Counted from the stretch's first letter, positions 46,224 through 57,276 are shown. The stretch: DNA of 64,000 bases from Calendula officinalis (GCA_963853835.1 OY970820.1:14683373-14747372); one strand, 5' to 3'. Made by a program: numbers and translations. The notes: generated by a model from the letters alone, not told the origin.

Positions 46224-49200
46224 GGCCGCCGTCCCCTTCACCGCCTACCCAAAATCCGGTGACTCCAATCTAACCGTCGATCAACAAATCAAACCAAAAT
46301 CCACAACGAATGTGATAGTTATCAAGAAAAAGATGAAGAATAAAAAGAAGAAAACAGACGTACAAAAATCCCACAACATCTCATCTGATCCACCACAACA
46401 GTCGTTGGATTCGGTTTCATCATCATCTTCTGCTACGTCTAATTTATCGCATTTAAGAGCGAAAGGTATTCGTATCTCCAGTAACCGTAGAAACCCTAGA
46501 ATTTATAGCGGCCCTGTTACGCGAAGCCAGAAGGGAAGTGAAGCAGACGCGCTCGCTCTTCCACTTGGAATGTCGATCGCTGCTTTTGTTGCTCAGGTAA
46601 TTGCCAGTTTATTGTCTAATTGCTAATTAAAGTGTTGTTGATGTTTGAATTCTTTATAAATGTAACTGAACAAGCAAAAAAATGGAAACCCTAATTTGAG
46701 AAACGATGATGTGTGTATAAAGACTCTGCCTTTTTTCACGGGGTTTGTATAAGTTATCAACAAGTTAAACTCTTGGCGAAAAAACAAGAAGCTGATGAGT
46801 GGTGTTGTGCAAAGATTTAGTGATGAGGATCTTTCGTTCAAAAAATTCAATTTTTTTTTAATTTTTTTGAATTTTGTTCAAAATTTTAATCTTTTTCAAC
46901 TTTTGCCTTTGTTTCATTGTTTTAAACAAGGCATCAACATCAACCATTAATTACATATCGACTTCAATCTGTTTTTTTTTATAATTTGTATTTCCTTCTG
47001 CCATAATATAGGAACAAACTTTATTTCAAATTGTTTTAAACAAGGCATCAACATCAACCATTAATTACATATCGACTTCAATCTCTGGTTTTTTTTTTAT
47101 AATTTGTATTTCCTTCTGCCATAATAAAGGAACAAACTTTATGTATGTGTTTCTTGTTTCGAGAAAGTTCCCACTTTTGTGTGTTAACTAATTTTTATCT
47201 ATGAATTCTGTAAGATAGTTAACTACGCGCCTATGATGACTTGTAAAAGAAAATATTTTTCACATGCTCCATCTCGCAAGGTCGGCTTCCAATTATTTAT
47301 CACTAAATATGTTGTGTAACATCTCTAATATTCTTGTATCAGGTGTTGGAAAAGAAAGATGCAAGTGGAGAAAAGATGTCTGTAGATCATCTCTCAGAGG
47401 TATGTTCATACTTGCTGATAAATTTTCATTTTTGGATAATTTGATATTTGTACGTTTATTATAGATATAATCTCATGTTATTGAAAATTTGCAGATATGC
47501 ACTTTGGCGGTAAAAGAGTCGTTATCCAATGTTAGTTTTTCACTTTCACTTCTGATAATTACTTTTGCTTTTGGTCATTCACGAATGGGTTGTGTTTCAT
47601 CTCAACCGGGTCAATGAGTCCAGTAACGGGTCAAATGGGTCGAATCTTTAAACTTGAAAGTCACCCAACCTTTATTCCAAGATTACTATTGTGCTTTTTT
47701 AATCATAGATGGGTAACGCGCGGATTAATTTTTTAAAATATGGACAAAAACGTGCTTGCAGTCTGTTTTGGACCATACTAAAACTTGACCCGTTACCCAA
47801 TCCACTCGACCCGCCCTTATTGCCACCTGTTCTTTTTACACCGTTATGCTTCTCGTAACATGTTATTGTACTATTCTTGTTGAAGGTTTTTGGCGACAAA
47901 TTTGACTGCTTTATAAACAACTTTGAGAGATCATTTCAGAGCACTCTAATGACACTCAGAGTAATTAGTGAATCATCAGGAAACAGAGAAAGATCATTTC
48001 TACACGGGGAATCAAGTTCAACCACCAATTCCAATGAAAATAGTTTTCATTTCAATATGAAAGAACACACAACCACAAATCAAGAACAAGCAACCATTGA
48101 TGAAGTACATAATTTGCTCAAGGATCCTATTTACAACGAGCTTGCAGTTATCCACAACTCAAGTAACAGTCAAAATAGTCAACAGTTGGTTCATGTTCCT
48201 CCAAACCGACTGCATTCATCTGGGGTTGACCGGTCAATGCTTACAACGTTTGAGAAATCTGTAACCGAACAAGCGCGTTCGAATAAGCTGAAGGCACTTG
48301 AACTGAGTCTTTCTATGAGAAAGATCAAACTTAAAGAAGCAGAAATTGCTGTTAATTGTGATTCAAATATTTTGGAGAGATGGAAGTTAAAGATGGGTAT
48401 TTCAAAAGCTAATTTTAGGGCTGAAAAGTTTAGAACAGAATTAGAAGAGACGAGATATGGTCAACTGCTTAAAAAGTGTGTTGACTGTCTTGTTGCTGGT
48501 TTGCTGATTATGCTGATTTGTCTTGCTTATGGAACTTATGTTCATTCTCATCAAAGACTCATTGAAGCTACTGAATCGTGCATGCCTCTCAAGGTAAGGA
48601 TCATTTGTTTTTAATCAACATAAACTTACAAATGTATGGAACGGGTTAGGGTTAAGTTGACCATAAACACTTTTTGTCCAACCTTATTTTATAAATAATT
48701 AGATGTCAAATATGATTACACTCCTTGTACTATTTCAATGATAAAATAATTTTTTGAATAAAATGATTTTGAGATTTTATGCATTAAAAATAGGCCAAAA
48801 TGCGTTTGAGTACCTTGAACTTAGCTGACTAGGTTTTTTACCACCTTGAACTATTAAAGGTGCAACATGATACCCTGAATTTGACATAATGATCGATTTA
48901 GTACCCTGTCTCACTAATTCGGTCATGTTTTCTCACGTGATTTGCTTCTAATATCTACATATTGAGATGAACATATATTTTAATTTTTTAATCCGTCAAA
49001 AGCTCCAACGAAAGTAAGTCTAGAAAATACGATCAAATTAGTAAGTTATAATACTAAATCGACCATTTTGCCACAGTGTACCATGTTGCAACTTTAATAG
49101 TCCAGGGCAAGGTTCTAAAAGGCGCGCCATGGCGGCGCCAAGGCGTGAGGCGCGGCGTCGACGTTACGAAACAGACCATGGCGGCTAGGCGTGGCGTGGC

Positions 49201-50318
49201 GTGAGATAAGGCGTGATAAGGCGCGCCTTATGGCGAGTTTTCTTGAAGGCGGCTGTGAAAAATGAATTTTTTTTTTTAAAAAGTTATAAAATATATAATT
49301 ATAAATTTAGATGTAATATTTTTTTATGAGCTTTATATATGAATTGTTATATAAATCAATAGATCTGTATAATTTTTTTAATTTAATATACGTATATATA
49401 TAAATTATATAAAAAATTTGCCGCCTTAAATCACGCCTTGAAAAACGCCATGGCTCGCCTTGGCTGAGGCTTGATGGTGCCGCCACGCCACGCCTTACGC
49501 TTTCTAGAACCTTGGTCCAGGGTAGTAAAAAACTTTGTCAGCTAAGTTCAGGGTATTAAAATGTATTTTGGCCTTAAAAACATACACACTTTGGGTAACT
49601 TTCAACATGTTCATTTGACCATAAAAGGTAATATTTTTTACCTGTTAGATTCGTCTGGGATAATACCCAACCCGACCAACACATTCATAATCAAACGGGT
49701 CAACTTCATTTCTGTGAGGGCTCATTTCGCCAGGTGTACATAATAATATCATCAACTTCAAACATTTAATCACATTTTTTCATGATTATTCAGGAATCGG
49801 GTTCATGGTGGATCCCAAAACCAATGTCATCTTTCAGTTCGGGCCTCCAAATACTTCGATGCAAAGCTCTAGTATTAAGCCGAATGCTTTTCGGTATAAT
49901 TATGATATTCACACTCACATATTTACTAATTATGCGGTCGAGCTCCACAAATCAAACAATGCCAATTACTTTCATACTTCTGCTACTGGGCCTCGGGTGC
50001 GGGCTAGCCGGGAAGTTATGCATAGACACATTAGGTGGCAGTGGGGCCCACTGGCTCATGTATTGGGAGCTTCTTTGCTTGATACACTTTCTCGCAAACA
50101 TTTGGACTTCAATGCTGTTCCGTGTACTTCACGGGCCTGTTACAGTGGTTGACCGGTCAACGGGTGATAAGTTGTTCCCGTATTGGTTAAGGCGGGTGGT
50201 GTTTTATGCTGTTTTGTTGGTGTATTTGCCCTTGTTATGTGGGTTGATGCCGTTTGCTGGGCCGGGTGAGTGGGTTGAACATTTTGTGTCTCTAGTAGTG
50301 GATCGTGTGACGGAATGA
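46195..50318 (+). CDS. CPR5: CPR5-like membrane nucleoporin, regulator of cell death and immunity
   Basis: Five exons, 46195-46596, 47343-47399, 47495-47530, 47886-48593 and 49794-50318, all in phase 0, give 575 residues (Arabidopsis CPR5 has about 564). The N-terminus is disordered with a lysine-rich nuclear-localisation-like run (residues 43-56). It is followed by the conserved EADALALPLGMS, VLEKKDASG and VFGDKFDCF segments and a helical, charged middle (KLKALELSLSMRKIKLKEAE, NFRAEKFRTELEETR). About five membrane helices start near residue 363; SWWIPKPMSS, NQTMPITF, GKLCIDTLGG and FPYWLRR are close to the Arabidopsis sequence. CPR5 is a plant-specific transmembrane nucleoporin that limits programmed cell death, effector-triggered immunity and endoreduplication. 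Introns 1, 3 and 4 have collected repeats. Confidence 0.95.
46917..47144 (+). repeat. tandem 114-base duplication in CPR5 intron 1
   Basis: The block from TTGTTTTAAACAAGGCATCA through CCTTCTGCCATAATA and AACAAACTTTAT occurs twice in tandem, starting about 46917 and 47031, nearly identical apart from a few bases and poly-T length. Confidence 0.85.
47579..47683. repeat. dispersed CGGGTCAAA-type repeat in CPR5 intron 3
   Basis: GAATGGGTTGTGTTTCATCTCAA, AACGGGTCAAATGGGTCGAA and AAAGTCACCCAACC match phrases in the introns of the other two host genes. Termini are unclear. Confidence 0.45.
48791..49573. mobile_element. long-TIR MITE in CPR5 intron 4, itself interrupted
   Basis: The left end GGCCAAAATGCG and the right end, on the other strand GGCCAAAATACA, extend into inverted repeats of about 80 bases. 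Shared blocks are TGAACTTAGCTGAC and GTTTTTTACYACC, plus GCAACATG further in. TTAAAAA occurs just outside each end (48784-48790 and 49574-49580) and may be the target duplication. Long inverted repeats suggest a Mutator-type or foldback MITE. A second element sits in its right arm. Confidence 0.65.
49108..49514. mobile_element. non-autonomous hAT MITE nested in the intron MITE
   Basis: Ends are CAAGGTTCTAAAAGGC and, on the other strand, CAAGGTTCTAGAAAGC. They are flanked by the exact 8-base duplication GTCCAGGG (49100-49107 and 49515-49522). The subterminal parts are GC-rich with repeated GGCGCGCC, CATGGCGG and AAGGCG motifs; the centre is AT-rich. The termini resemble those of the hAT transposon at 38302-41840 (CAAGGTTGTAGAAC). 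Confidence 0.9.
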
Positions 50319-52156
50319 ATTTTTATTTTTTATATTTAGATGAAAGTGTATGCTTTTTATTTTTTGAGAACGAAGTGTAATTTTTGGTATATCTGTGTAT
50401 ACATATTTATTATGTGCGTAAAATTTGCATATCTATATGATTTAGATTTACTTCTTGCGCAAGGGAAAAATTTCTAAACCAGTGACTTAGACTGACCAAG
50501 CCCAATTTATCATTGTTGGCATAATACATTACAAATCCTGACTAAATTCAAATCCTGACTAAATTCATCTAGTAGCGAGTCAGTGATCAAACTCACAACC
50601 AAATCTTAAAGTTAATACATAAGGTACAATACATAAGGTACAAGTCAACACAACTCAATACAAGGTGGCAATCATTCATCACTTGCTTGGACGGCTGAAT
50701 GTATGGGGTTTGGTCATGGTTGGGCGTAAGGGGAAGGACGCGTCCCATAAGGAATGACTGGTGACGTGGGTGGTGCGACACACTCTTCTAGTAATAAATA
50801 TAACTATCTTGTGATGAGCTAGTGATAACTTTCTAGATATCACTAATTCAAATTCTCATTGGAAAAATATTTACCAGATCGTCACGAGAAGGTTTAGAAA
50901 TTGTCGTAAAAACAATTAGGTCACGTGTATCACGAGTAAAATTTAACCATCATGAAAGTACGCTATAACGGGAGTACCATAACTAATTACATAGTAGCTG
51001 TGTATTTCACTAACTGATGTAATTATAACTTCATTTTAAACTAACTTTTGCATTACCAGAATACAAACAATATTTCTATTCTTACTATTATACATTTGTG
51101 ATTCATTTTTCTGTTAATATACTATTCACAAAAAAATCGACACCGTTAATCACTTGGTTCTAAATATTGAAATAGAGACAAACATATTTATGTCTAGAAG
51201 CATCAGCCACAAGTCAAACTTAAATTTATTTAAACAAATTAAATAGAAAAATAATATAATATAGTTTCAAAGAGAGCACTACATAAAAAAACAAAAATAT
51301 TTAAAAAGACAAAAATATGATTTTATATTTAGTTAGATAATCTTAAAAGTGCTAACATAGACAAACGAGCAAATATATTCCACGCGTTGCTGCGGTATCT
51401 CAAAACATATTTATTTTCTAATATATCGAAATTATTTATATCTGACATGTATGTTGAAACATGATATTAATACGTTTATATTTTACATAAACGTAAAACA
51501 TATTTTTAGATTGACTTTTATTCACTCAATTTATTTTTTAAAGAAAAAATGTATACTTCATTTATGTTATTTACCCTCATTAAAGTATAAAATTTTGAAG
51601 TTTATAAAAGTATATTAAATTTTATAAAAAAATGTTATGTTTAATAAGCTTGTCATCTTTTGATTATAAGAAAAGGTAAATTATTAAAAAGAAAAAATAT
51701 AATTCAATAAGATTTAATTAAGAAATAGGTAAAAGAAAATAAATTAATAAAGAGAGATAAACGAAAATGGAAAGCATAAAAAGAAAAGAAGAAAAAAAAC
51801 TTCCTTTGGGGATTCAAAAAAGAGACATTAAGCTTAATAGTCAAGGTGCTTACCAATGGGCCAAAGTATATGTAAGTATGTAACTTAATTTTTATATTTA
51901 AAACGAATTTTTGCCACATAACAAAGTCAACAAAGGTTGGCTGGAAGTTAAATTAAAAAAAAAAATAAAAAAGAAAATAAAGGAGCCACTGTTTACCCCA
52001 TGATAAATATTATATATAGAGTAAGAAATTTTAACGCCATTAATCACTTGGTTCTAAATATTGAAATAGAGACAAACATATTTATGTCTAGAAGCATCAG
52101 ACGCAAGTCAAACTTCAATTTATTTAAACAAATTAAATAGAAAAATATTATAATAT
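50319..52156. repeat. CPR5 3' flank and a 125-base direct repeat
   Basis: After the CPR5 stop there is no gene. A segment at about 51137-51265 (TTAATCACTTGGTTCTAAAT ... TTAAATAGAAAAATAATATAAT) is repeated at about 52032-52156 with only a few differences. The second copy ends exactly where the LTR TGTAAC begins at 52157. The remainder is AT-rich, with A/G-rich runs at 51700-51830 and 51950-51985. Confidence 0.65.
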
Positions 52157-52877
52157 TGTAACATTTTAAAACCGGCCTAGTTGTTTTAGGTATATATTGA
52201 TATTTGGAAAAATATCTATTTTGACCCTAAATGGAATAAATTGACTAAATGTTAAATTGATTGTTTGACCTTTTGTCCTTTTGTGATATTTTAATCAAGG
52301 GATTAAAATATCCGTTCTCTGAAATGTTTAAATGAAAATGTGATTTTTATATCTTTAGATTCCTTGTCGGATTTCGTTTCCAGAAATGCTTTCGTTTTTA
52401 AAATTGGAGCCCGTTTGGTATTTTAAATAAATTAACTACGAAAGGGACGTTTGTATTGCATTTGTTAAAAGTGAAAAAAAAATCAAGTAGGTCCCACCCT
52501 CCTCCCTTAGCCGGCCATTTGAAGGGGGAAAAACCCCCACTTTTTTTCTTTCTCCATCTCTCTCTACGTATTCTCTCTCATCTCCATCTTCTTCTTCTCC
52601 AAGTTCTTGAGCTCCAAGAGAGATTGCTAGCTCGTTTCTTGATCAATCTTAAATCCGAACCCGTTTTTGGATAGCTCTTGAGGTAAGCTTCAACCTATAT
52701 GTGTTCGTTTTTGATTTCATGATAGTTGATAAATTAGGGTTTATGTGTTCTTGAGATTTGGTTGGTGATTATGGTGTTAGATGTTATATTAAGTGTTTAT
52801 GCAAAGTTTGACATGTATTGTTGCATGAGTACAAGTGTTTTAGCACAAGGTACAACCTTTTTAGCAAAATGTACACA

Positions 52878-52895
52878 TGTGTGTGTGTGTGCGTG

Positions 52896-52932
<37 letters not shown>
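52878..52932. repeat. (TG)n microsatellite
   Basis: About 55 bases of TG dinucleotides with two interruptions (GCGTGTCCG). It translates to an alternating VC run in one frame, which is not a gene. Confidence 0.95.
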
Positions 52933-52934
<2 letters not shown>

Positions 52935-55575
52935 CAATTGTGTGATGTTGGATTATGCTTCTAACTAGACTTAATATGGGTTTTAATGTTAATGTGGGTT
53001 AAATTAATATGTAGGAAGTGTTAATTGTCAAGATGGTTAGTTATGACATGTTGGGTGGAATTGTTAGTACCATGTTTGTGTCTAAATGATAGGTTAGTAA
53101 ATGGATTGTTAGTGACTAGTTAATGTGTTGTATGACTAGATGGTGGTAAAATGTTATTTGTATGTTTTATGGGTTTTGTGGTTTGGTTATGTTGAATAAT
53201 ATGTCAAAGTTGTTAGTTATGGATTATGTCAAGTTTTGGTGAGATTTAATGAAATGCTAGTTAGTGTTTGGGTTAAAAGATATAGCTTGTGATTTTGAAG
53301 TAAATATAGTTAAGGTATGATAGCTATGAACTTGTTGGATTGATTGACTAGTTATGTTTTGCTAAATGTGGTAGTTTATGGACGAAGGTGGTGATTTGTT
53401 ATGTTATAAGTTGGAAGTTGGTAATTTGTGGTAAAATGGCTAAATGGGTCATAGGGACCATTAGACTTGACTTATTAGAGTTTTAACATGAAATGTTGTT
53501 TAATGTCATGGTAAAGTTCATTGTAAGATTAAAAAGGTAATAATTGGTCATGTTGACAATTATGTCATTTTCGACCCGTTTGGGCCAATTGGTAGTAAAA
53601 TGACTAAGACACTTGAAAAGTATGAGTATTTGGTCGGGTTTATGTGATTAGAAATGTTATTGATAACAATTGGTAAATTGTAAGTTGATGATATGATTAT
53701 AGTGGTAGGATGTATTATTGTTTAATAATCCGGTTTGACCCGTTTGAATGAAAGACTTGCAAATGACTAGTTGACTTGTTAGGTACGTGTAAACGGTCAT
53801 AACATGTTCATATGATGATTTAAGTGTTTGGTTATCTAATTAGTGCAAGTGTTAGTGTTAAATGTATATTTAACATTGTTTATAATTTGGTGGAATTATA
53901 TACTAATTCGGTATTCCTTTGGTGTATAGGAATCGGGATTGAGACTCAGAAACATTAGACCTCTGAGTTCGGCAAGTGGAAGGTTTCGGTGAGTGGATTT
54001 AACCTCCAACTTGTAACATCCCGAGACCCGACCCTTAATATTTTATTACTTTTGGTAAGTAATATCTTATTGTTTAATATTTTATTATTTTATATGATTT
54101 TATTTGATTTAATTGAATTAATTGTATTTTTAACCATGGGGTTAAAAATTAGTAAAACTGAGATATTTAAATGTTAAAATGATTTTTACATATTTGGGTT
54201 CATTTCTGAACCAGGGTTCTAAAAATATCTTCGTTGTTAAAATTGGAGTTAGTTAGGTCTAAATTAATTATCTGCGAACCTAATAATCTATACTGTGTTA
54301 AATGAAATATACCTGTGATGGTGGGGAGGGGGTACGTGTTTAGTAAAGGGGCAGATGTCACTTTGTTGGTTCTTCTCTTCTCTTTCTCTGCTAGAACTCG
54401 ACACCACACACACACAACACACACTCTTGAAGTTTTCTCCCAAATTGATGATAATTGCTTGAAGACCTTGCCTCTCTTGTGTGATTTGCAGATTTAGAAG
54501 CTAAACTAAGTAAGTTTCCTTCCTTCTTAAGCTAGGGTTTCATGTTCTTGATGTAGGGATGAACTAGGGTTCTTGAGCTAGTGGCTTTTCATGAAGTTCT
54601 TGTTGAATCTTGAAGGAAATCCGAAATTGAAGCATGATTTGGTGTTTAATTGAGTTCTTGCAAGTATTGTATGAATTATTGTTAGTTATAACTCATTTGG
54701 TGAAGCTTTCATAAAGCTCCATCAATGGTGGATTTGGGAAGAAGATGGCTTTTTCCTTAATTTGTTGAATTGTGTATCTTGATGTTCTTAATGTTGTATT
54801 AGGCTAATTATGTTTGTTAAATGATGATTGTTAATTATGAAGAACTTCTAGTTACTTGATATGAAAATGCATAAAAGATGGTAGTGTTTGGCTAGATGGG
54901 AATTTAGCCATAAACTAGTTAAATTATAGATTATTGACTTTAGTCAAACCTGGGAATTGACTTTTAGTCTTGTATGGCTTGTAAACTTTAATTATCAATT
55001 TCATGTTAGAAATGTGTTAGTTGAATGAATTGTAAGCTCAAGTGTGTAGGTTTCATGTCTTGACCCGTTTGGTTGCTTAATTGTGCAATTGACTTAAATA
55101 AAGTCCAAATTGGTAATACTTGCAATTGGATGCAAGAAGTATGTTGGTTATGTAATTTTGATGTTGATCATGTAGTTTAACTCATTGGATAATGTTGTGT
55201 GAATGTCCGACTCATGGTTCTTGTTTTGACCCGTTTGGGCCTAAGGTGCAATTTGGCCAATTGGCATAATGAATTGACTTATTGAAATGTTATACTTAAG
55301 TTATGGTTATGAGTAGAAAATGCAAGTAGTGGTTATAAGCTCTTGTTGCAAAATGTGGTCTAAAGCTTATATTACTTGTTACACAATTGACGATTTCGGG
55401 TGACTAATTCGGTATTCATTTTGTACAGGAAAAGGGAAGGAGCCTCAGTGATATAAGATCATTGAGCTCGGCACAAAAAGGAAGCAAAGGTGAGTGGACT
55501 TAACCTTCTTTCTTGTGTGATGTACAAAATTAGGGAATGGTAGAGTTTTGAGAAAAAGTGCAGGAACTGGGTATC

Positions 55576-55716
55576 TGAGAGAGTTCGCGTTGCGAACTTG
55601 TGGTCGCGATCGCGAACTCGGGACAGAGAAATTGGGGTCTGGTCGTGATGTAGTTCCCGATTCGTGAACTCTTAGTTCGCGACGCGAACTCTGAGTTCCC
55701 GACGCGAACTATGTCA
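55576..55716. repeat. CpG-rich palindrome cluster F
   Basis: Dyads AGTTCGCGTTGCGAACT, GTCGCGATCGCGAAC, AGTTCCCGATTCGTGAACT, AGTTCGCGACGCGAACT and AGTTCCCGACGCGAACT in about 140 bases, inside the predicted LTR intron. Confidence 0.85.
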
Positions 55717-55917
55717 GGAACAGATTCTTGGCTGCAATTCTTTTCACAAGTTTATACTTGGTCTAGTGGTTAATGGTAGTATGTGCACATGTTTTTAGAG
55801 GTTAGCTATGGTGGTTTTCGGCTACGCTTCGTTACTCTTGGCGGGGGAGATCGGACTCCTTCGTATTCGTTATGTAAGGAGGGATCACCGTGCCTCTAGT
55901 AAAGAAGCCATCGGTTG

Positions 55918-55939
55918 ACTGTTGTTGGCCAACAACAGT
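55918..55939. repeat. perfect 22-base palindrome
   Basis: ACTGTTGTTGG followed directly by its exact reverse complement. It sits about 400 bases before the LTR end. The homologous site in the left LTR is at 3792-3815, and a weaker relic (CCGTGGTTTTGGCCGACCATGG) is at about 56839 in the outer LTR. Confidence 0.9.
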
Positions 55940-56413
55940 TGAAGGTCCTCGCCCGACCGCCGATCCTCTTTTAACGTCCAATTGCTTGTGGAAGTTTGGA
56001 CGGATTTCTCCCTATTGATTTCTCTTGATTTTCTAATTTGTTGTGGTCATGCAAATTGATGTTTATTTCTATTCACTTAGCTTTGTGCTAATCCCTCATT
56101 TGTTGACTCTTTTCAGGTTGTGGTTTTAGCTTGACGAGAGTCGGGTTATGGAAGTATGACCGCACTCTGATTTTGTATACCGGGTCGAGCCTGTTTTAGT
56201 AACACTTTAAAATGTTTAAAATATTTAGTTAATATGTAAGGTTTTATGTTGTGTAATAATTTAGGATGTATGGTTTCTTAAATCGCTTCCGTATGTTTAT
56301 TTATTTAAAAAATAAAAAAAATGGCTCTAGATTGTGGTGTTACACAACTTGTGTTCGGTTACAATTGGTTCGGTATATGCATACTTGGTAAAATTGCAGG
56401 AATTGTGCCAGCT

Positions 56414-56560
56414 TCGGGAAGTTCGCGACGCGAAATAGGGTTCGCGAAACGCGAACTCGAGACAGGGAATTATGGAGTTGATCGTGAACACTTCGCGACT
56501 GAGTTCCCGAACGCGAACACGAGTTAGCGACGCGAACCCGAGTTCGCGATGGGAACTCAG
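56414..56560. repeat. CpG-rich palindrome cluster G
   Basis: Includes AGTTCGCGACGCGAA, GTTCGCGAAACGCGAACT, GTTCCCGAACGCGAAC, GTTAGCGACGCGAAC and AGTTCGCGATGGGAACT. It belongs to the outer LTR, just right of the solo-LTR insertion. Confidence 0.85.
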
Positions 56561-57263
56561 TTGCAATGGTTTTTCGATGTGAATTTTGTATCTAGCTTGC
56601 TAGTTTAGTACCTATTTGCTAGTATTGAGACAAATAGGTTATGTGCACATATGTGAAGAGACTTTGCTTGATTTGTGGCAACAACTCGGTAAGTGGGCAA
56701 CCGAGGTTTGAGAAGTCAGTGCGCTGAGCATCGGGTGTCGACTAATAGGGTATCCGACCGTGCCTGTATTTGATGCATGGTTAAGGGGAGGGAGTTGCCC
56801 GGGTGTTGGATACGAAACGCTATCGGTTACCGTGGTTTTGGCCGACCATGGTTTAAGGCTCCGGCAGGACCCCGATCTTCTCGAACAAACAGTGTTATGT
56901 GATTACGTGGCTTTTAGATCGTAGAGATGTCTATGCTAGCTTGTTGTGCTTTACAGAATTTGTAGATTATATTCATTCACTTAGCTTTGTGCTAATCCCT
57001 CCCTCGTTGAATCTTTTCAGGTGATCGGTGCTTTGGACGGGATGATTGACCAAACTCAGTTGTTATGTTTTGAGAATGAGCCATGCCGTTTATTAACACC
57101 GTTAAATATTATTATTATTATCATTATACTTATTATTATTATTTGGAGTTTCGTTTGGGACATTTGGTTTGTAAACCTAAACCTAAACTATATATTATCT
57201 ATATGCTTCCGCCCTTCAAAAAAAAAAAAAAAAACGTTCTCTAAATTTTGCGGTGTTACAACT

Positions 57264-57276
57264 TGGTATCAGAGCT
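57264..57276 (+). other. primer-binding site, initiator-Met tRNA type
   Basis: TGGTATCAGAGCT begins three bases after the LTR end GTTACA, the standard primer site of plant Tekay-type chromoviruses. Confidence 0.85.

Larger units (their letters stand above)
54012..56344 (+). mobile_element. Tekay-type solo LTR with CAACT target duplication
   Basis: TGTAACATCCCGAGACCC ... GTGGTGTTACA is flanked by CAACT at 54007-54011 and 56345-56349. There is no internal region, so it is a solo LTR left by LTR-LTR recombination. It inserted into an LTR of a related family and is closest in this window to the minus-strand LTR at 3385-6392. It carries a donor-like AAGGTGAGTGG (55490) and acceptor TTTTCAGGT (56116), with cluster F and a perfect 22-base palindrome between them. 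Confidence 0.9.
52157..57260 (+). mobile_element. Tekay-type 5' LTR carrying a nested solo LTR
   Basis: Starts TGTAACATTTTAAAACCGGCC and ends GCGGTGTTACA, followed by a primer-binding site. Without the nested copy (2333 bases plus one CAACT) it would be about 2.77 kb. It contains a CT-rich leader with TTTTTTCTTTCTCCATCTC near 52540, a (TG)n run, a donor-like CGGTGAGTGG at 53988, palindrome cluster G and an acceptor-like CTTTTCAGGTG at 57020. An ATT trinucleotide run is at 57108-57144, and poly-A at 57218-57234. Confidence 0.8.

Noticed and set aside
52762..52968. Open frame with a CVCVCV run
   Set aside because: This is the translated (TG)n microsatellite inside an LTR.
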